From the NCBI GenBank assembly GCA_036365145.1, contig JAEOAD010002712.1, positions 2,933,001-2,997,000 of the forward strand: DNA of 64,000 bases, given 5' to 3'. The notes under the pieces are model-generated. The model was not told the origin of the DNA. It saw only the letters and a program-made list of their open reading frames with translations, and searched no databases. The stretch comes from Orientallactaga sibirica. Its lineage: Eukaryota > Chordata > Mammalia > Rodentia > Dipodidae. The first letter of the stretch is position 1. The number at the start of each line of letters is the position of its first letter. Below, one piece after another: positions 32,023-42,665 of the stretch. The translations under genes were made by a program, and so were the position numbers.

Positions 32023-33185
32023 CTAGATTAGATTTTTAAGAGAAGAGTAAAACTGAGAGCTTAGTTTTAAACATGTTAAGTTTGAGATACCTGGCAAACA
32101 TCCAAGTGGGCATTCAAAACTTCCTGTTGGATAAATCAGCCAGTTCAGGTTGGAAGCTAGGCTACAGATCTGTCTGGGTACAGATGGTACAGGAAGCTGA
32201 GAATCTGGATGAGATCACTACGTAGGCAGGAAAGAGAAGGCTGGAGCTGTCCCCTGGCACAGCAAGAGTAAATATTTGGGGAGATGAAGAGGAAACCTCT
32301 CGTTGTTTGTATTAGCTCCACCCAACTCCCAGGACTACCAGCCCGTCCGGCCTGCTTAGTTGGCCTTCTCTGGCACTGACCTCTGCTTGCCTGTTTCTTC
32401 CTGTGGTCATCTGGGTCCAGGCCTCACAGATCACTTCCAGGACTCAGAAACTCCAGTGTCCACATCCACAGAATCTTCTGGAATCAGCTGGCTTCACCAG
32501 GACTGACTCTTCTGCCAAAACCTAGGGTGAGAATAAGAGGAAAAGCCTGCAACTTCCAGAGTGAGCCATGGCACAGCCAGAACCCCTTGCCAGCCTGTGC
32601 TAGAGCCTCCCAAATTGGGGACGCAGCAGGAGAGGAAAATTCAGATCTGTTACCTGAACCAAATGAGTCACTTCTGTTGCCTCAGATTCTGTACTGGGTA
32701 GCACTGCCATGTGCTTGCTTAGTAGTTGTGCTTGTTAGTTATCAAAAGATCAAGTGTACATTTCAAACATCCCTAGTTTCCCATGGCAATTATTGACTTC
32801 ACAATAGGAATGAATGTTAGCACTGTCCATTCAATCCCATCAAGAACTGTTGCATGGATATTCCTCATAGAACTGCTAACAAAAGTAAAAGTTATTACCT
32901 ACATGCCAAGGACAGGGGCTGCATGAATAAGTTAGGGCACACATATATCACTGGTACTCGTTAAGATAGTTTTGTAGAAAAGGGGAGATGTTTGAAATAT
33001 ATACTTGAGTAACACTTTGTTTACTTAAGCGTTTTAATGGGCAGTGCAGTTCTGTAGTGCTTAAGAGCAATTCAGCATAAACAGAATTGAGAACTCCGAG
33101 CCCTGAACCCTAACAGTGAATGATTATGCAGGGAAGAAGGAGCCTTGCAAAAGTGGCCCAAAATATATGAATTGAACAAGAAAAG
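32023..33185. other. SINE-free single-copy stretch
   Basis: No repeat or gene recognised in about 1.2 kb. Confidence 0.5.
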
Positions 33186-33189
33186 TGTT

Positions 33190-33358
33190 GGGCTAGGGAG
33201 ATGGCTCAGAGGTTAACGGCACTTCCTTGCAAAGCCTGATGACCCAGGTTCAATTCCCTAGCACCCATATAAAGCCAGATGCACAAAGTGGCATGCACAT
33301 CTGGTATGCATTTGAATACATGAACAAATAAATAACTGAAAAATATTTTTATAAATAG
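33190..33358 (+). mobile_element. tRNA-derived SINE, shortened body
   Basis: GGGCTAGGGAGATGGCTCAG, GGTTCAATTCCC; the CT-rich segment is replaced by TGAATACATGAACAAATAAA. Confidence 0.85.
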
Positions 33359-33360
33359 AA

Positions 33361-33507
33361 GAGCTGGGTGTCATGGCGTATGCCTTTTATTCCAGCCCTT
33401 GGGAGGCTGAGGTAGGAGGATCACTTTGAGTTCAAAGCCACCCTGAGACTACAGAGTGAATTCCAGGTCAGCCTAGACTACAGCAAGACCCTACCTCGAA
33501 ATCAAAA

Positions 33508-33550
<43 letters not shown>

Positions 33551-33552
33551 AT
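33361..33552 (+). mobile_element. B1 SINE with (AAAT)n tail
   Basis: GAGCTGGGTGTCATGGCGTA to about twelve AAAT units. Confidence 0.85.
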
Positions 33553-33712
33553 GTTACCAAGCATGGTGGCACACACTTTTAATTCCAGCACTCAGGAGGC
33601 AGAGATAGAGGGTGGCTGTGAGCTCAAGGCCAGCCTGGGGCGAGTGAGTTAGAGGTCAGCCTGGCTTAGAGAGAGACTCTACCTTGAAAACAACAACAAC
33701 AACAAATAGAAG
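33553..33712 (+). mobile_element. B1 SINE
   Basis: ACCAAGCATGGTGGCACACA to an (AAC)n tail; directly abuts the previous B1 tail. Confidence 0.85.
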
Positions 33713-33754
33713 AGAGTTGTATTATAGGACACAGGGAGTTTTTTTTCTTTTTTT

Positions 33755-33856
33755 AAAAATATGCTCCACAAATTTGCATGTCATCCTTGCGCAGGGGCCA
33801 TGCTAACCTTCTCTGTATCATTCCAATTTTAGTATATGAGCTGCCAAATTGAGCAT
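33755..33856 (-). pseudogene. U6 snRNA pseudogene
   Basis: The minus strand is a nearly full-length copy of U6 small nuclear RNA, the catalytic spliceosomal RNA. Landmarks in order: GGCAGC, CATATACTAAAATTGGAA, GATACAGAGAAG, a changed ACAGAGA-region neighbour GTTAGCATGGCCCC, TGCGCAAGGATGACATGC and an oligo(T) end followed by an A-rich tail. Differences from the strongly conserved U6 sequence include the 5' stem (CTCAATTTGG instead of the usual CTCGCTTCGG) and several in the 3' half. No proximal sequence element or TATA box was seen where a U6 gene would need them, so this looks like a retroposed copy. Confidence 0.9.
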
Positions 33857-34149
33857 GGGGGGTTTTACTTTTAAGAGTGATCATTCAGTCATACAACCCG
33901 AGAACCACAATTGACCATCCAAAGAGCTGCCTGTGGAAAGCAATGACCAGAACCAGGGGGCCGAAGGGTAAACAAAAAGTGAGAGTGCAATTAGGGAACA
34001 GGAAGCCATTTTGAAGAGCTACAGTGAGCAGCGGAAATCGTGAAGGCCACGGACACAGAGGATGTATGCTTAGAACCTGTTTGGTTTTTGATTAGGAGGA
34101 CATGATTGTCTTCCAATAACCATAAGATGGTGTCAGAAAAGAGAAAGCA

Positions 34150-34287
34150 GAGCTGGGCATGGTGGCACACGCCTTTAAATCCAGCACTCTGGAGGCAGAG
34201 GTAGGAGGATCACTGTGAGTTCGAGGCCACCCTGAGAGTACATAGTGAATTCCAGGTCAGTCTGGACTAAAGCGAGACCCTACCTCG

Positions 34288-34325
<38 letters not shown>
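34150..34325 (+). mobile_element. B1 SINE, young-looking
   Basis: GAGCTGGGCATGGTGGCACA with an uninterrupted poly(A) of about 36. Confidence 0.9.
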
Positions 34326-34326
<1 letters not shown>

Positions 34327-34502
34327 AAGCAGAGATCCACAGAGGAGGCAATGTAGAGACAGGCTATGTAAACTGGTTTGACTAGATAGCCAGAAGGGAA
34401 TTCTTCCACTGTTAACAGGAAACCACAAGGAAGGGGACAGGTGTGGCTAGGTTCAAGTATTTGGAAACATAAAGATGATGACCTCTGTAGACAGTGAGGC
34501 CA

Positions 34503-34800
34503 GACGAGAGGACTCAGCAGAGTGGAGGAGGAGAGGGAAGACGAGAGGACTCAGCAGAGTGGAGGAGGAGAGGGAAGACGAGAGGACTCAGCAGAGTGGA
34601 GGAGGAGAGGGAGGAGGAGAGGGAAGACGAGAGGATCAGAGGACTCAGCAGAGTGGAGGAGGAAAGGGAAGACGAGAGGACTCAGCAGAGTGGAGGAGGA
34701 GAGGGAGGACGAGAGGATCAGAGGACTCAGCAGAGTGGAGGAGGAAAGGGAAGACGAGAGGACTCAGCAGGGTGGAGGAGGAGAGGGAGGACGAGAGTCC
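34503..34800. repeat. 37-bp minisatellite, purine-rich
   Basis: Units of 37 bases (GACGAGAGGACTCAGCAGAG then TGGAGGAGGAGAGGGAA), first starts at 34503, 34540 and 34577. Later units form a higher-order alternation with inserts GGATCAGA and an extra GGAGGAGAG. Since 37 leaves remainder 1 on division by 3, each unit shifts frame, and none of the three plus frames contains a stop. Hence three overlapping long open frames with the same peptides in rotated order. They are not evidence of a gene. Confidence 0.95.
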
Positions 34801-34804
34801 TACC

Positions 34805-35344
34805 TTTCACCTCTTACATTCTTTCCACACCTCTTCTGCAAAGGACCCTGAGCCTTGAAGGGTGTGACAGAAATGTCAGTGTTGAGCATGCCTCTGTCAC
34901 TTCTTCTCAGCACTGTGTTACTTTTGGGTCATCCCAGGGGTCACCACCATCTGAAAATACAAGCTTCTTTAACCAAAAGTGAGAGCAGCATTAATATATG
35001 AATGTGAACATTAAGTAAAGTGCTTTACAGGGCAGTTTGGTGAGAATAATATATATATATATGCTAGATAAGAGCTGGTTTTATACTTCTAAGGCTCATG
35101 ACCTCCCCTGACATTGGCTTTTGATTAGGTTTTTAGCTCCAGGCATATATTCCTTCTGACAGAGTAGTCCTTCAGTCCAATTAGAAAGCAGTTGGGGACT
35201 GGAGAGATGGCTTAGTGGTTAAGGCACATGCCTGAGAAGGCTAAGGACTCCGGTTCAATTTTCCAGGTCCTTCATAAGCCAGATGCACATGGTGGCGCAT
35301 GAGTCTGGAGTTTGTTGGCAGTGGCTAGAGGCCCTTGGCACACC

Positions 35345-35379
<35 letters not shown>

Positions 35380-36660
35380 ATAAATAAATATTTTTTTAAG
35401 CAGTTGGTTTTCTCCGTAACAGACATGCCACTATTGCACCCATTCGGTCATTTGCCCTGTTTGGCCAAATCTGAAACTTGCAGTGTTCACTGTTTTCACC
35501 ACTGATGACTTCTTTCTCCCATAGGGCTGCAAGCAGTGTAGCTTTTCCCAGCTTTCTGTCAGCTACAGTCTATAGGGAGGAGGTTTTCAGCTCAGTTCCA
35601 ACTCAACTTCTCAGTGACCTTGCAGCCCAGGCATGTAGAGTCTTCAGCAATAGGGTCTTACCATCTATTTCTGGTGAGCCTTAGCAATAACCTGTAATGT
35701 TTTGGGGGCATCAGGGACCCTCCTGGCCAAAAACTCACTGGAAGATATCCCATCCTTGGCACTGAAATTTTTCTAGTAACACTCTATGGCTTCTGGATGT
35801 GCCATTATCCAAAACAGTAGGTTTTCATATGGCTCTTCAAAATATTTTGCATTTTGATTAACCCTCCCCCACCCTTCTTTTACTCAATCTCTTCCCCTGA
35901 CCTTCCTTAGGCCATTCTACCACCAGTAATCTGTCTACTTACATATATACAATACCATCTCCTTAAGTTCTCCCCTCTCCTCCTTCCCTTAGAGCCCTTT
36001 TCTAGCTTACTGGCCTCTGCCACCAATTTTTTACTCCAACTCACACACAAGTCTAAACATTTGTAGATAGCATTCACACATGAAAAAGAACATGTAATGT
36101 TTGGCTTTCTGTTTCAGGGTTACCTCACTTAGTATAATTCTTTCCAAATTCACCCATTTCTCTGCAAATTTCATAGTTTCATTTTATTTACTGCTGTACA
36201 TTGTATTAATGTATCACATCTTCATTATCCATTCATCAGTTGAGGGACATCTAGGCTAGTTCCATTTCCTAGCTACTATGAGTAGAGCAGCAATAAACAT
36301 GGTTGAGCAAGTATCTCTAAGGTAGTGAGAAGAGTCCTTAGGATATATGCCTAGGAGTGGTGTAGCTGGATCATATGGTAAATCTATTTTTAGCTGTCTC
36401 AGGAATCTCTACAGTGATTTTCACAATGGCTGTACCAGACTACATTCCCATCAACAGCGTAGAAAGGTTCCTCTTTTTCTACATTCTCACCAGCATTTAT
36501 TGTCATTTATTTTCTTGATGATAGCCATTCTGACAGGAGTGAGATGGAATCTCAAAACAGTTTTAATTTGCATTTCCCTGATGGCTAAGGAGGTAGAACT
36601 TTTTTTAGATGTTTATAGGCCATCTGTATTTCTTCTTTTGAGCACTATACAGTCCCATAG
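34805..36660 (-). mobile_element. L1 3' UTR and ORF2 end remnant
   Basis: 34815-36060 is the 3' UTR shared with the 19-kb and 37-kb copies (CTTACATTCTTTCC, CCTGAGCCTTGAAGGGTGTG, GACCTTGCAGCCCAGG, CTAGTAACACTCTATGGCTT). 36060-36660 matches the C-terminal end of ORF2 in antisense (CATTCATCAGTTGAGGGACA, TGCCTAGGAGTGGTGTAGCT, TTCTGACAGGAGTGAGATGG), closed by stops. The true L1 3' terminus is missing: the 37-bp minisatellite replaces it. A tRNA-SINE is inserted at 35194-35402. Confidence 0.85.
35194..35402 (+). mobile_element. tRNA-derived SINE inside L1
   Basis: GGGGACTGGAGAGATGGCTT to AATAAATATTTTTTTAAG; the target-site duplication is AAGCAGTTGG. Confidence 0.95.
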
Positions 36661-36663
36661 CCC

Positions 36664-36675
36664 ATTTAAAAATAT

Positions 36676-36714
<39 letters not shown>

Positions 36715-36890
36715 TTTGAGACAGAGAGTGAGGGAGAGAGAATGGGCACACCAGGGCCTCTAGCCACTGCAAATAACTCCAGATGCAGGCGCCACCTTGT
36801 GAATATGGCTATGTGGGACCTGGAGAATTGAACCTGGATCCTTAGGCTGTGCAGGCAAGTGCCTTAACTGCTAAGCAATCTCTCCAGCCC
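36664..36890 (-). mobile_element. tRNA-derived SINE with (ATTT)n expansion
   Basis: About thirteen TTTA units, GAGACAGAGAGTGAGGGAGA, to GCAATCTCTCCAGCCC. It interrupts the L1; CC(C)ATAGCCC/CCACAGCCC flanks are similar. Confidence 0.9.
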
Positions 36891-36904
36891 CCACAGCCCT
36901 TTCT

Positions 36905-37072
36905 TTTTTATTTTATTTTATTTGTTTTGGTTTTTTGAAGTAGGGTCTCACTCTAGCTCAGGCTGACCTGGAATTCACTCTGTATTCTCAGGGTGGCCTC
37001 AAACTCATGGCAATCCTCCTACATCTGCCTCCCGAGTGCTGGGATAAAAGGCGTGTGCCACCACTCCCAGCC
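36905..37072 (-). mobile_element. B1 SINE
   Basis: GGTTTTTTGAAGTAGGGTCT to GTGCCACCACTCCCAGCC, sitting just before the next L1 terminus. Confidence 0.9.
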
Positions 37073-37075
37073 TTA

Positions 37076-38490
37076 TTTTATTTTTTATTGACAACTTCTA
37101 TACTTAAACAGACAATAAACCATGATATTTCCCTCCCCCACCCCCTTCAGAACTCTACTCTCCCTCATATTCCCTCCTTTTCTCCATTAGTCTCTCTTTT
37201 AATTTGATGTCATCATTTTTTTCCTCCTATTATGAGAGTCTTGTGAAGGTATTGTTAGGCATTGCAAGATCATGGATATTGAGGCTAATTTCTGTCTGGT
37301 CAGTTTCTTTGTAAGGAGTGGTACCCTTCCTTTGGCTCTTACATTCTTTCCGCTACCTTGCAATGGATCCTGAGCCTTGGAGGGTGTGACAGAGGTTTCA
37401 GTGCTGGGCACTCCTCCATCCCTTCTTCTCAGCACTATGTTGCCTTTTAGGTCATCCCAGTGGTCATCGCCATCTGAAAAAGAAGCTTCTCTAACCAGAA
37501 CTGAGAGTAGCATTAATATATGAATATGAATATTAAATGTAGTGCTTTCAGGGCAGTTTGGTGGGAATAATATATACATTTAGCCAGACAAGAACAGGCT
37601 TTATACCTCTAAGGCTCATGACCTCCCCTGCCATAGTCCTTTGATTAGGTTTTTCAGTAGCAGGCATGTATTCTCTCCCATTGAGTGGGCCTTCAGTCCA
37701 ATTAGACAGCAGTTGGTTTCCCCCAGAGCAGGCATGCCACTATTGCACCTGTTTGGTCATTTGGCCTGTCTGGCCAAACTTGATGTTTCCAGTGTCCACT
37801 GTTTTCACCGCTGATAATTTCTGTTCCCATATGGCTGCATGCAGTGCAGCTTTTTCCAGCTTTCAGTTGGCTCAGCCCATTTTTTAATTGAGTAGTTTTT
37901 TTAATTATTATTTTTTATTTTAATTGAGTAGTTTGATTTCTTATTATTTAGTTAGTTTTTTATTTTAATTGAGTTGCCTGTTTGCTGTATTCAGTGTCCT
38001 TTGCTGTTACAAAAGCTTTGTAATTTCATGAGGTCCCAGTGGTTGATTAGTGGTTTTATTTCCTAAGCAACTGGGGTTATATTCAGAAAGTCACTGCCTT
38101 TGCCAATATATTGAAGGGTTTCCCATACTTTTTCCTCTAGCAGTTTCAGAGTTTCAGGTCTGATATTAAGGTCTTTGATCCATTTGGACTTGATTCTTAT
38201 GCATGGAGAGGGATAAGGATCAATTTTCATCCTTCTACACATAGATATCCAGTTTTCCCAGCACCATTTGTTAAAAAGGCTGTCTTTTCTCCAATGAATA
38301 TTTTTGGCATTTTTGTCAAAAATCAGATGGCTGAAGCTGTCTGGATTTACATCTGGATCCTCTATTCTGTTCCATTGATCTACATGTCTGTCTTTGTGCC
38401 AGTACCATGCTGTTCTTGTTAGTATGGCTTTATAATATAGCTTAAAGTCAAGTATGGTGATACCACTAACATGCTTCTTCTTGATCCACC
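37076..38490 (-). mobile_element. L1 3' part with internal deletion: 3' terminus, 3' UTR, ORF2 C-terminal remnant
   Basis: 37076-37260 is the L1 terminus (complement: ATCATGGTTTATTGTCTGTT and GTCAATAAAAAATAAAA). 37320-37877 is the 3' UTR. At about 37878 it jumps across an AT-rich junction to ORF2 text. The minus-strand frame at 38063-38490 reads as the ORF2 protein C-terminal region (LYYKAIL, HKDRHVDQWNRIEDP, LFNKWCWENWISMC, SKWIKDLNIRPET, LLEE). This is the reverse transcriptase's cysteine-rich tail side. A stop after TPVA and a deletion of the final part make it dead. Homology fades at 38490. Confidence 0.9.
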
Positions 38491-38599
38491 CCATACTTGA
38501 CAGTGCCAGAGGTGAGCAAGAGAGGGCCCCAAGAAGGTCACTGTTAAGATCTAGTGAGGACAAAACAGCCTTCTTTTTATTTTTCCTTTTTTGTTTTGC

Positions 38600-38945
38600 A
38601 TGTGTATGTGTGCTGTGTGTGCATATGTGGATGCATGTTGTGTGAATGCATGTGAGTGGATTCATGTATATATACAGGTTCTCATGAGCGTGGAGGCCAG
38701 AAGCTGACACTGGGTCTATCTTCCTCAATCACTTCCTACCTTGTTTTGTGAGACAGGATCTCACAAGCCTAGAGCTAATTCGGATGGACTCACTAGCCAG
38801 CAAGCCCTGGGGATTGGCCTGCTCCAGAAGTGGGATTATAAGCACGTGAAGCCACACCTGGCAATTCTGCGTGGGTGCTGGGGTTCCAGGGTCAGGTCCT
38901 CCTCACTAGTCGTCCCTTTACCCATGGAGCCATCTCCTGAGCTCT
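38600..38945 (-). mobile_element. B4-like SINE
   Basis: TGTGTGCATATG lead, GAGCGTGGAGGCCAGAAGCT, TGTTTTGTGAGACAGGATCT, AGTGGGATTATAAGCACGTG, ending GGAGCCATCTCCTGAGC. The order fits a complemented rodent B4. The sequence between 38490 and 38600 is unassigned. Confidence 0.7.
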
Positions 38946-39690
38946 AAGACAGCCTCCTCCCTTAGTGCATCCATCTCACCTGACACTCCGGCACCAGCCC
39001 TATCCGTAGGAAGCAACAGGACCTTCCTCTGTCCTGAGCCCTGGCTTCTGTGGGAAGTACAAGAGGGTGCTGAAGACCCTCATCTCCCTCAGCCTGGGCT
39101 CACTTAAGGAGGATCACCATGGCCGAGTGCACAGCTGCGCATGTGACCTTCCTAACCTTGTTGCTGGGCCCAAGTTGCCACTGGAAAGGGAAGGACCGGT
39201 GGAGGAAGATGAAAGGAGTGGTGGAATCAGGTCCAAGTCTAGCCAGGCCTCAGCTGAGGCTTCTGCTACTTACGGGACAGAGGACAGATGCCAACACACA
39301 CAGGCGAGTCATCGATGGCTCTGCGGAAGAGAGAGCACTACTCCATGAGCAAATTGGCCTTTGGGAGGGAATGGAACCTTGGGATTCATTCCAGATCCTT
39401 CTCTCATGCATTCACCTAAGGAGACACTTCCATTTCAGGAGTACTTCTGAAACCACCACCAACATCCTCTGAACCCGGCAGCATTCTGTCATGAGCACCG
39501 CCCATCATTTTTCCTCACTTACCTCCTGGTTTACCAGTCACCTTCCACTGGGCTCACTGCTTGACGTTTGGTTCCTTCCCAATCTACCCAAACCTGGCTA
39601 CCAGAAACATCTTGCCCCCGCTTAGGTCATGGGATAGCATGGTGGCAATGTTCAGGCCTTGGTGCCCAAATTCTTGCCTCCTTGGCTCAT
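38946..39690. other. Single-copy intergenic stretch
   Basis: GC-richer, with overlapping frames of 93 and 117 residues at 39067-39472; no domain recognised. Confidence 0.45.
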
Positions 39691-39694
39691 CTGG

Positions 39695-39775
39695 GTCTCA
39701 CTCTAGCTCAGGCTGAGCTGGAATTCACTATGTAGTCTCAGGGTGGCCTTGAACTCATGGCGATCCTCCTGCCTC
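39695..39775 (-). mobile_element. Truncated B1 SINE
   Basis: GGGTCTCACTCTAGCTCAGG to GATCCTCCTGCCTCTGC; both ends are missing. Confidence 0.8.
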
Positions 39776-40117
39776 TGCACATCTTATCTGTTCTTTATAT
39801 GTGGTTCTGTCCTGTCTGTCGCAGGAGCCTGGAATTACTCTAAGTGCCCCAGTCAGGCCACTCTTCCTCGTGTCTTGTCACCTTTGCTTACGATCGTTTG
39901 CTATCGCCTTTGCTTGGAGACTCCTTCACATATGTATCCAGTGTTCATCTTAGGTTCAGCCTCTGTATGGAAACTTCCTAGGACGCCCAGCTGTGATGTG
40001 TCCCCATGGCCCTCACATCATGTCTTCATCAGAGAACTTCACATTGCTCTCTCATTCCCACTAACCCCACCATGGGGCCCCCACCTACAAGCTCACTTAA
40101 TCCTAATTATCTTTCTT

Positions 40118-40270
40118 TTTTTTTTTTTTTTTTTCGAGGTAGGGTCTCACTGTAGCTCAGGCTGACCTGGAATTCACTATGTAGTCTCAGGGTGGCCTTG
40201 AACTCTTGGCAATCCTCCTGCCTCTGCCTCCTGAGTGCTGGGATTAAAGGCGTGTGCCACCACACCCAGC
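40118..40270 (-). mobile_element. B1 SINE
   Basis: Poly(T), TTCGAGGTAGGGTCTCACTG to CACCACACCCAGCCC; the flanking CCTAATTATCTTTC is a perfect target-site duplication. Confidence 0.95.
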
Positions 40271-40810
40271 CCAATCCTAATTATCTTTCAAAGACTCTAT
40301 CCAAACTCAATTAACATATGCATTTTGGGATTGTTTCCAGAACATGAGCTTTGGGGACACATTCAGACCCAAAAACACACCTTAGGTACATAGTTAGGAA
40401 CTATGGCAAACACCATGACGAGGCTATATGCTGGCCAGCTAGCTTTCTGCTAAGAAAGAGACTCTGATTTGTAGCTTTTGCTTATTTCCATGGTGCAAAT
40501 TCCCTTGCCACATCAATTTCTGGCTACTTATACTTCAGTAAGCAGGTCACTGAATTCCTGAACACTTACTAATCGGCTGTCATATGTAAGAACCAGCTTC
40601 AGTACAACATTAAGCATGCAGAAGTGAGCAAAACCTGCTGACCATTGAAAAGAGCAAAACAGAGTGGAGGAAATAATCCTGACAAATGTGCTAAGTATTA
40701 TAACAAGGCGACAATGGGCTTGAGTGGAAGGAAAGCTTAATTAGGAAAACCTTTGACTATTTCCTGTAGGAAGCAGAAAGATTGAACTGGACCTTAAAAA
40801 AATGAGGACT
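40271..40810. other. Single-copy intergenic stretch
   Basis: No repeat or gene recognised. Confidence 0.5.
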
Positions 40811-40811
40811 T

Positions 40812-41005
40812 GAGCTGGAGAGGTGGCTTGACGGTTAAGGCACTTGCCTATGAAGCCTAAGGACCCAGGTTCAATTCTCCAGGTCCCATGTTAAGCCAGA
40901 GGCACAAAGTGGCAAATGCATTTGGAGTTCCTTTGCAGTGGGTAGAGGTCCTGGTGTGCCCACTCTCTCTCTCTCTCTCTCTGCCTCACATAAAAATAAA
41001 TAAAG
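40812..41005 (+). mobile_element. tRNA-derived SINE
   Basis: GAGCTGGAGAGGTGGCTTGA to CACATAAAAATAAATAAAGT; flanks TGAG(G/A)ACTT are the duplication. Confidence 0.9.
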
Positions 41006-41213
41006 TGAGAACTTCAAAGGCAGGCATAAGGTGGGGAAAACTATCCAAAGTAGAGGAAATATCTGAACAAAAATAGAGAGGGAGGTATTTAGCAGACTGG
41101 CTAATCGACAAGGAAGACTAGGATGCCAAATGTGTGGGATAACAGAGTGAATCTGGCCATTATCTAGCTTTGTGATCCCATCAATTTTGTTCCCTCAAAA
41201 AACAATAAAACAA

Positions 41214-41380
41214 AGCCAGGCGTGGTGGTGCACGCCTTTAATCCCAGCACTGGGGAGGCAGAGGTAGGAGGATCGCTGTGAGTTCGAGGCCACCCTGAGA
41301 CTGCATAGTGAATTCCAGGTCTGCCTGGGCGAGAGTGAGACCCTGCCTTGAAAAACCAAAAGAAAAAAAAAACCCACAAT
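41214..41380 (+). mobile_element. B1 SINE
   Basis: AGCCAGGCGTGGTGGTGCAC to AAAACCAAAAGAAAAAAAAA; part of the block duplicated at 42.3-42.7 kb. Confidence 0.9.
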
Positions 41381-41384
41381 GAAA

Positions 41385-41503
41385 CAGCTGGGCATGGTTG
41401 CGCAAGCCCTTCATTCCAACACTTGGAAGGTAGAGGCAGGATTGCTAACTTTGAGGGAATTCCAGGTCAGCCTGGGCTACAGAGAGACCCTACCTCGAAA
41501 AAC

Positions 41504-41535
<32 letters not shown>
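41385..41535 (+). mobile_element. B1 SINE with unusual diagnostic changes
   Basis: CAGCTGGGCATGGTTGCGCA, CTTCATTCCAACACTTGGAA, GTAGAGGCAGGATTGCT. The same private changes recur at 42508-42665. Confidence 0.9.
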
Positions 41536-41536
<1 letters not shown>

Positions 41537-41537
41537 G

Positions 41538-41725
41538 GGCTGGAGAGTTGGAGTTCATTCCTTTGAAGCTTAAGGACCTAGGTCCGATTCTCCAGGTCCC
41601 ACATAAGCCAGATGTACATGGTGGCTCATGTGTCTGGAGTTCGTTTGCAGTGGCTGGAGGCCCTGGCGTGCCCATGCTCTCTCTCTCTCTCTAATAAATA
41701 AAAAGTAAATCTTAAAAATAAAAAA
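41538..41725 (+). mobile_element. tRNA-derived SINE, head partly deleted
   Basis: GGGCTGGAGAGTTGGAGTTC skips part of the A-box region; the body and (ATAAATA) tail are normal. Confidence 0.85.
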
Positions 41726-41889
41726 CAAACAGATCTGTAGATCTATGGATTATATATCTATATTGAAAGAGATTATTTAGCTTAATTTTAATTAATTAAT
41801 TTAAATTTATGTGTCAATAATTGCATATTGAGGCATTTTCCATAAATATTTGACTGTGGAACATGACATTTTAAATATGTTGTAAAGAC

Positions 41890-41891
41890 TC

Positions 41892-41922
<31 letters not shown>

Positions 41923-42053
41923 CGAGGCAGGGTCTCACTCTGGCCCAGGCTGACCTGGAATTCACTATGTAGTCTCAGGGTGGCCTTGAACTCGTGGCGA
42001 TCCTCCGCCTCCCTGAGTGCTGGGATTAAAGGTGTGTGCCACCATGCCCAGCT
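41890..42053 (-). mobile_element. B1 SINE, young-looking
   Basis: Poly(T) of about 29, CGAGGCAGGGTCTCACTCTG to GCCACCATGCCCAGC; (A)GACTCAGTTTTA flanks are the target-site duplication. Confidence 0.95.
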
Positions 42054-42093
42054 TGAGACTCAGTTTTAATAGTCTTTAATAAGAAAAAAAAAC

Positions 42094-42485
42094 CTAGCTG
42101 GGCATGGTAATGCACGCCTTTAATCCCAGCACTTGGGAAGCAGAGATGGGAGGATCACCATGAGTTCGAGGCCACCCTGAGACTACATTGTGAATTCCAG
42201 GTCAGCCTGAACTAGAGGGAGACCCTTCGAAAAACCAAAAGAAGAGAAAAGGCCAATGCCCTGCAGACTACAAGCCCTGAATTCCAGGTCAGCCTTGAAA
42301 GGTAGACCCAGGCTTGAGACTTGCAAAAAAAAGCATGGTAATACACGCCTTTAATCCCAGCACTTGGGAAGCAGAGATGGGAGGATCACCATGAGTTCGA
42401 GGCCACCCTGAGACTACATAGTGAATTCCAGGTCAGCCTGAACTAGAGGGAGACCCTGCCTCGAAAAACCAAAAGAAGAGAAAAG
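42094..42485 (+). repeat. Tandemly duplicated B1-containing block
   Basis: Two B1 copies (42094-42245, 42325-42485), offset by 231 bases, share private variants: GGGAAGCAGAGATGGGAGGA, CCTGAACTAGAGGGAGACCC and AACCAAAAGAAGAGAAAAG. They are separated by a scrambled stretch that includes a third partial AATTCCAGGTCAGCCTTGAA. Shared private changes imply DNA duplication, not two insertions. Confidence 0.8.
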
Positions 42486-42494
42486 AAAAGGAAA

Positions 42495-42665
42495 ACCCCA
42501 CAATGCAACAGCTGGGCATGGTTGCGCAAGCCCTTCATTCCAACACTTGGAAGGTAGAGGCAGGATTGCTGACTTTGAGGGCACGCTGAGACTATATAGT
42601 GAATCCCAGGTCAGTCTGGGCTAGAGTGAGACCCTATCTTGAAACCCCCCCCCCAAAAAAAATAA
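42495..42665 (+). mobile_element. B1 SINE, duplicate of 41385-41535
   Basis: Preceded by CCCACAATGCAACAGCTGGG, as the earlier copy is by CCCACAATGAAACAGCTGGG, so the flank was duplicated together with the SINE. It ends in C-run/A-run. Confidence 0.85.

Noticed and set aside
33755..33856. Functional U6 snRNA gene
   Set aside because: Altered 5' stem, substitutions in conserved positions, an A-rich tail and no visible promoter point to a retrocopy.
34475..34982. Three overlapping open frames of 109-162 residues
   Set aside because: They read through a 37-bp minisatellite in all frames with the same rotated peptides; composition and repeat phase explain them.
38491..38728. Extension of the ORF2-like frame upstream of 38490
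   Set aside because: L1 homology ends at about 38490; the remaining residues read through unrelated and B4-like sequence.
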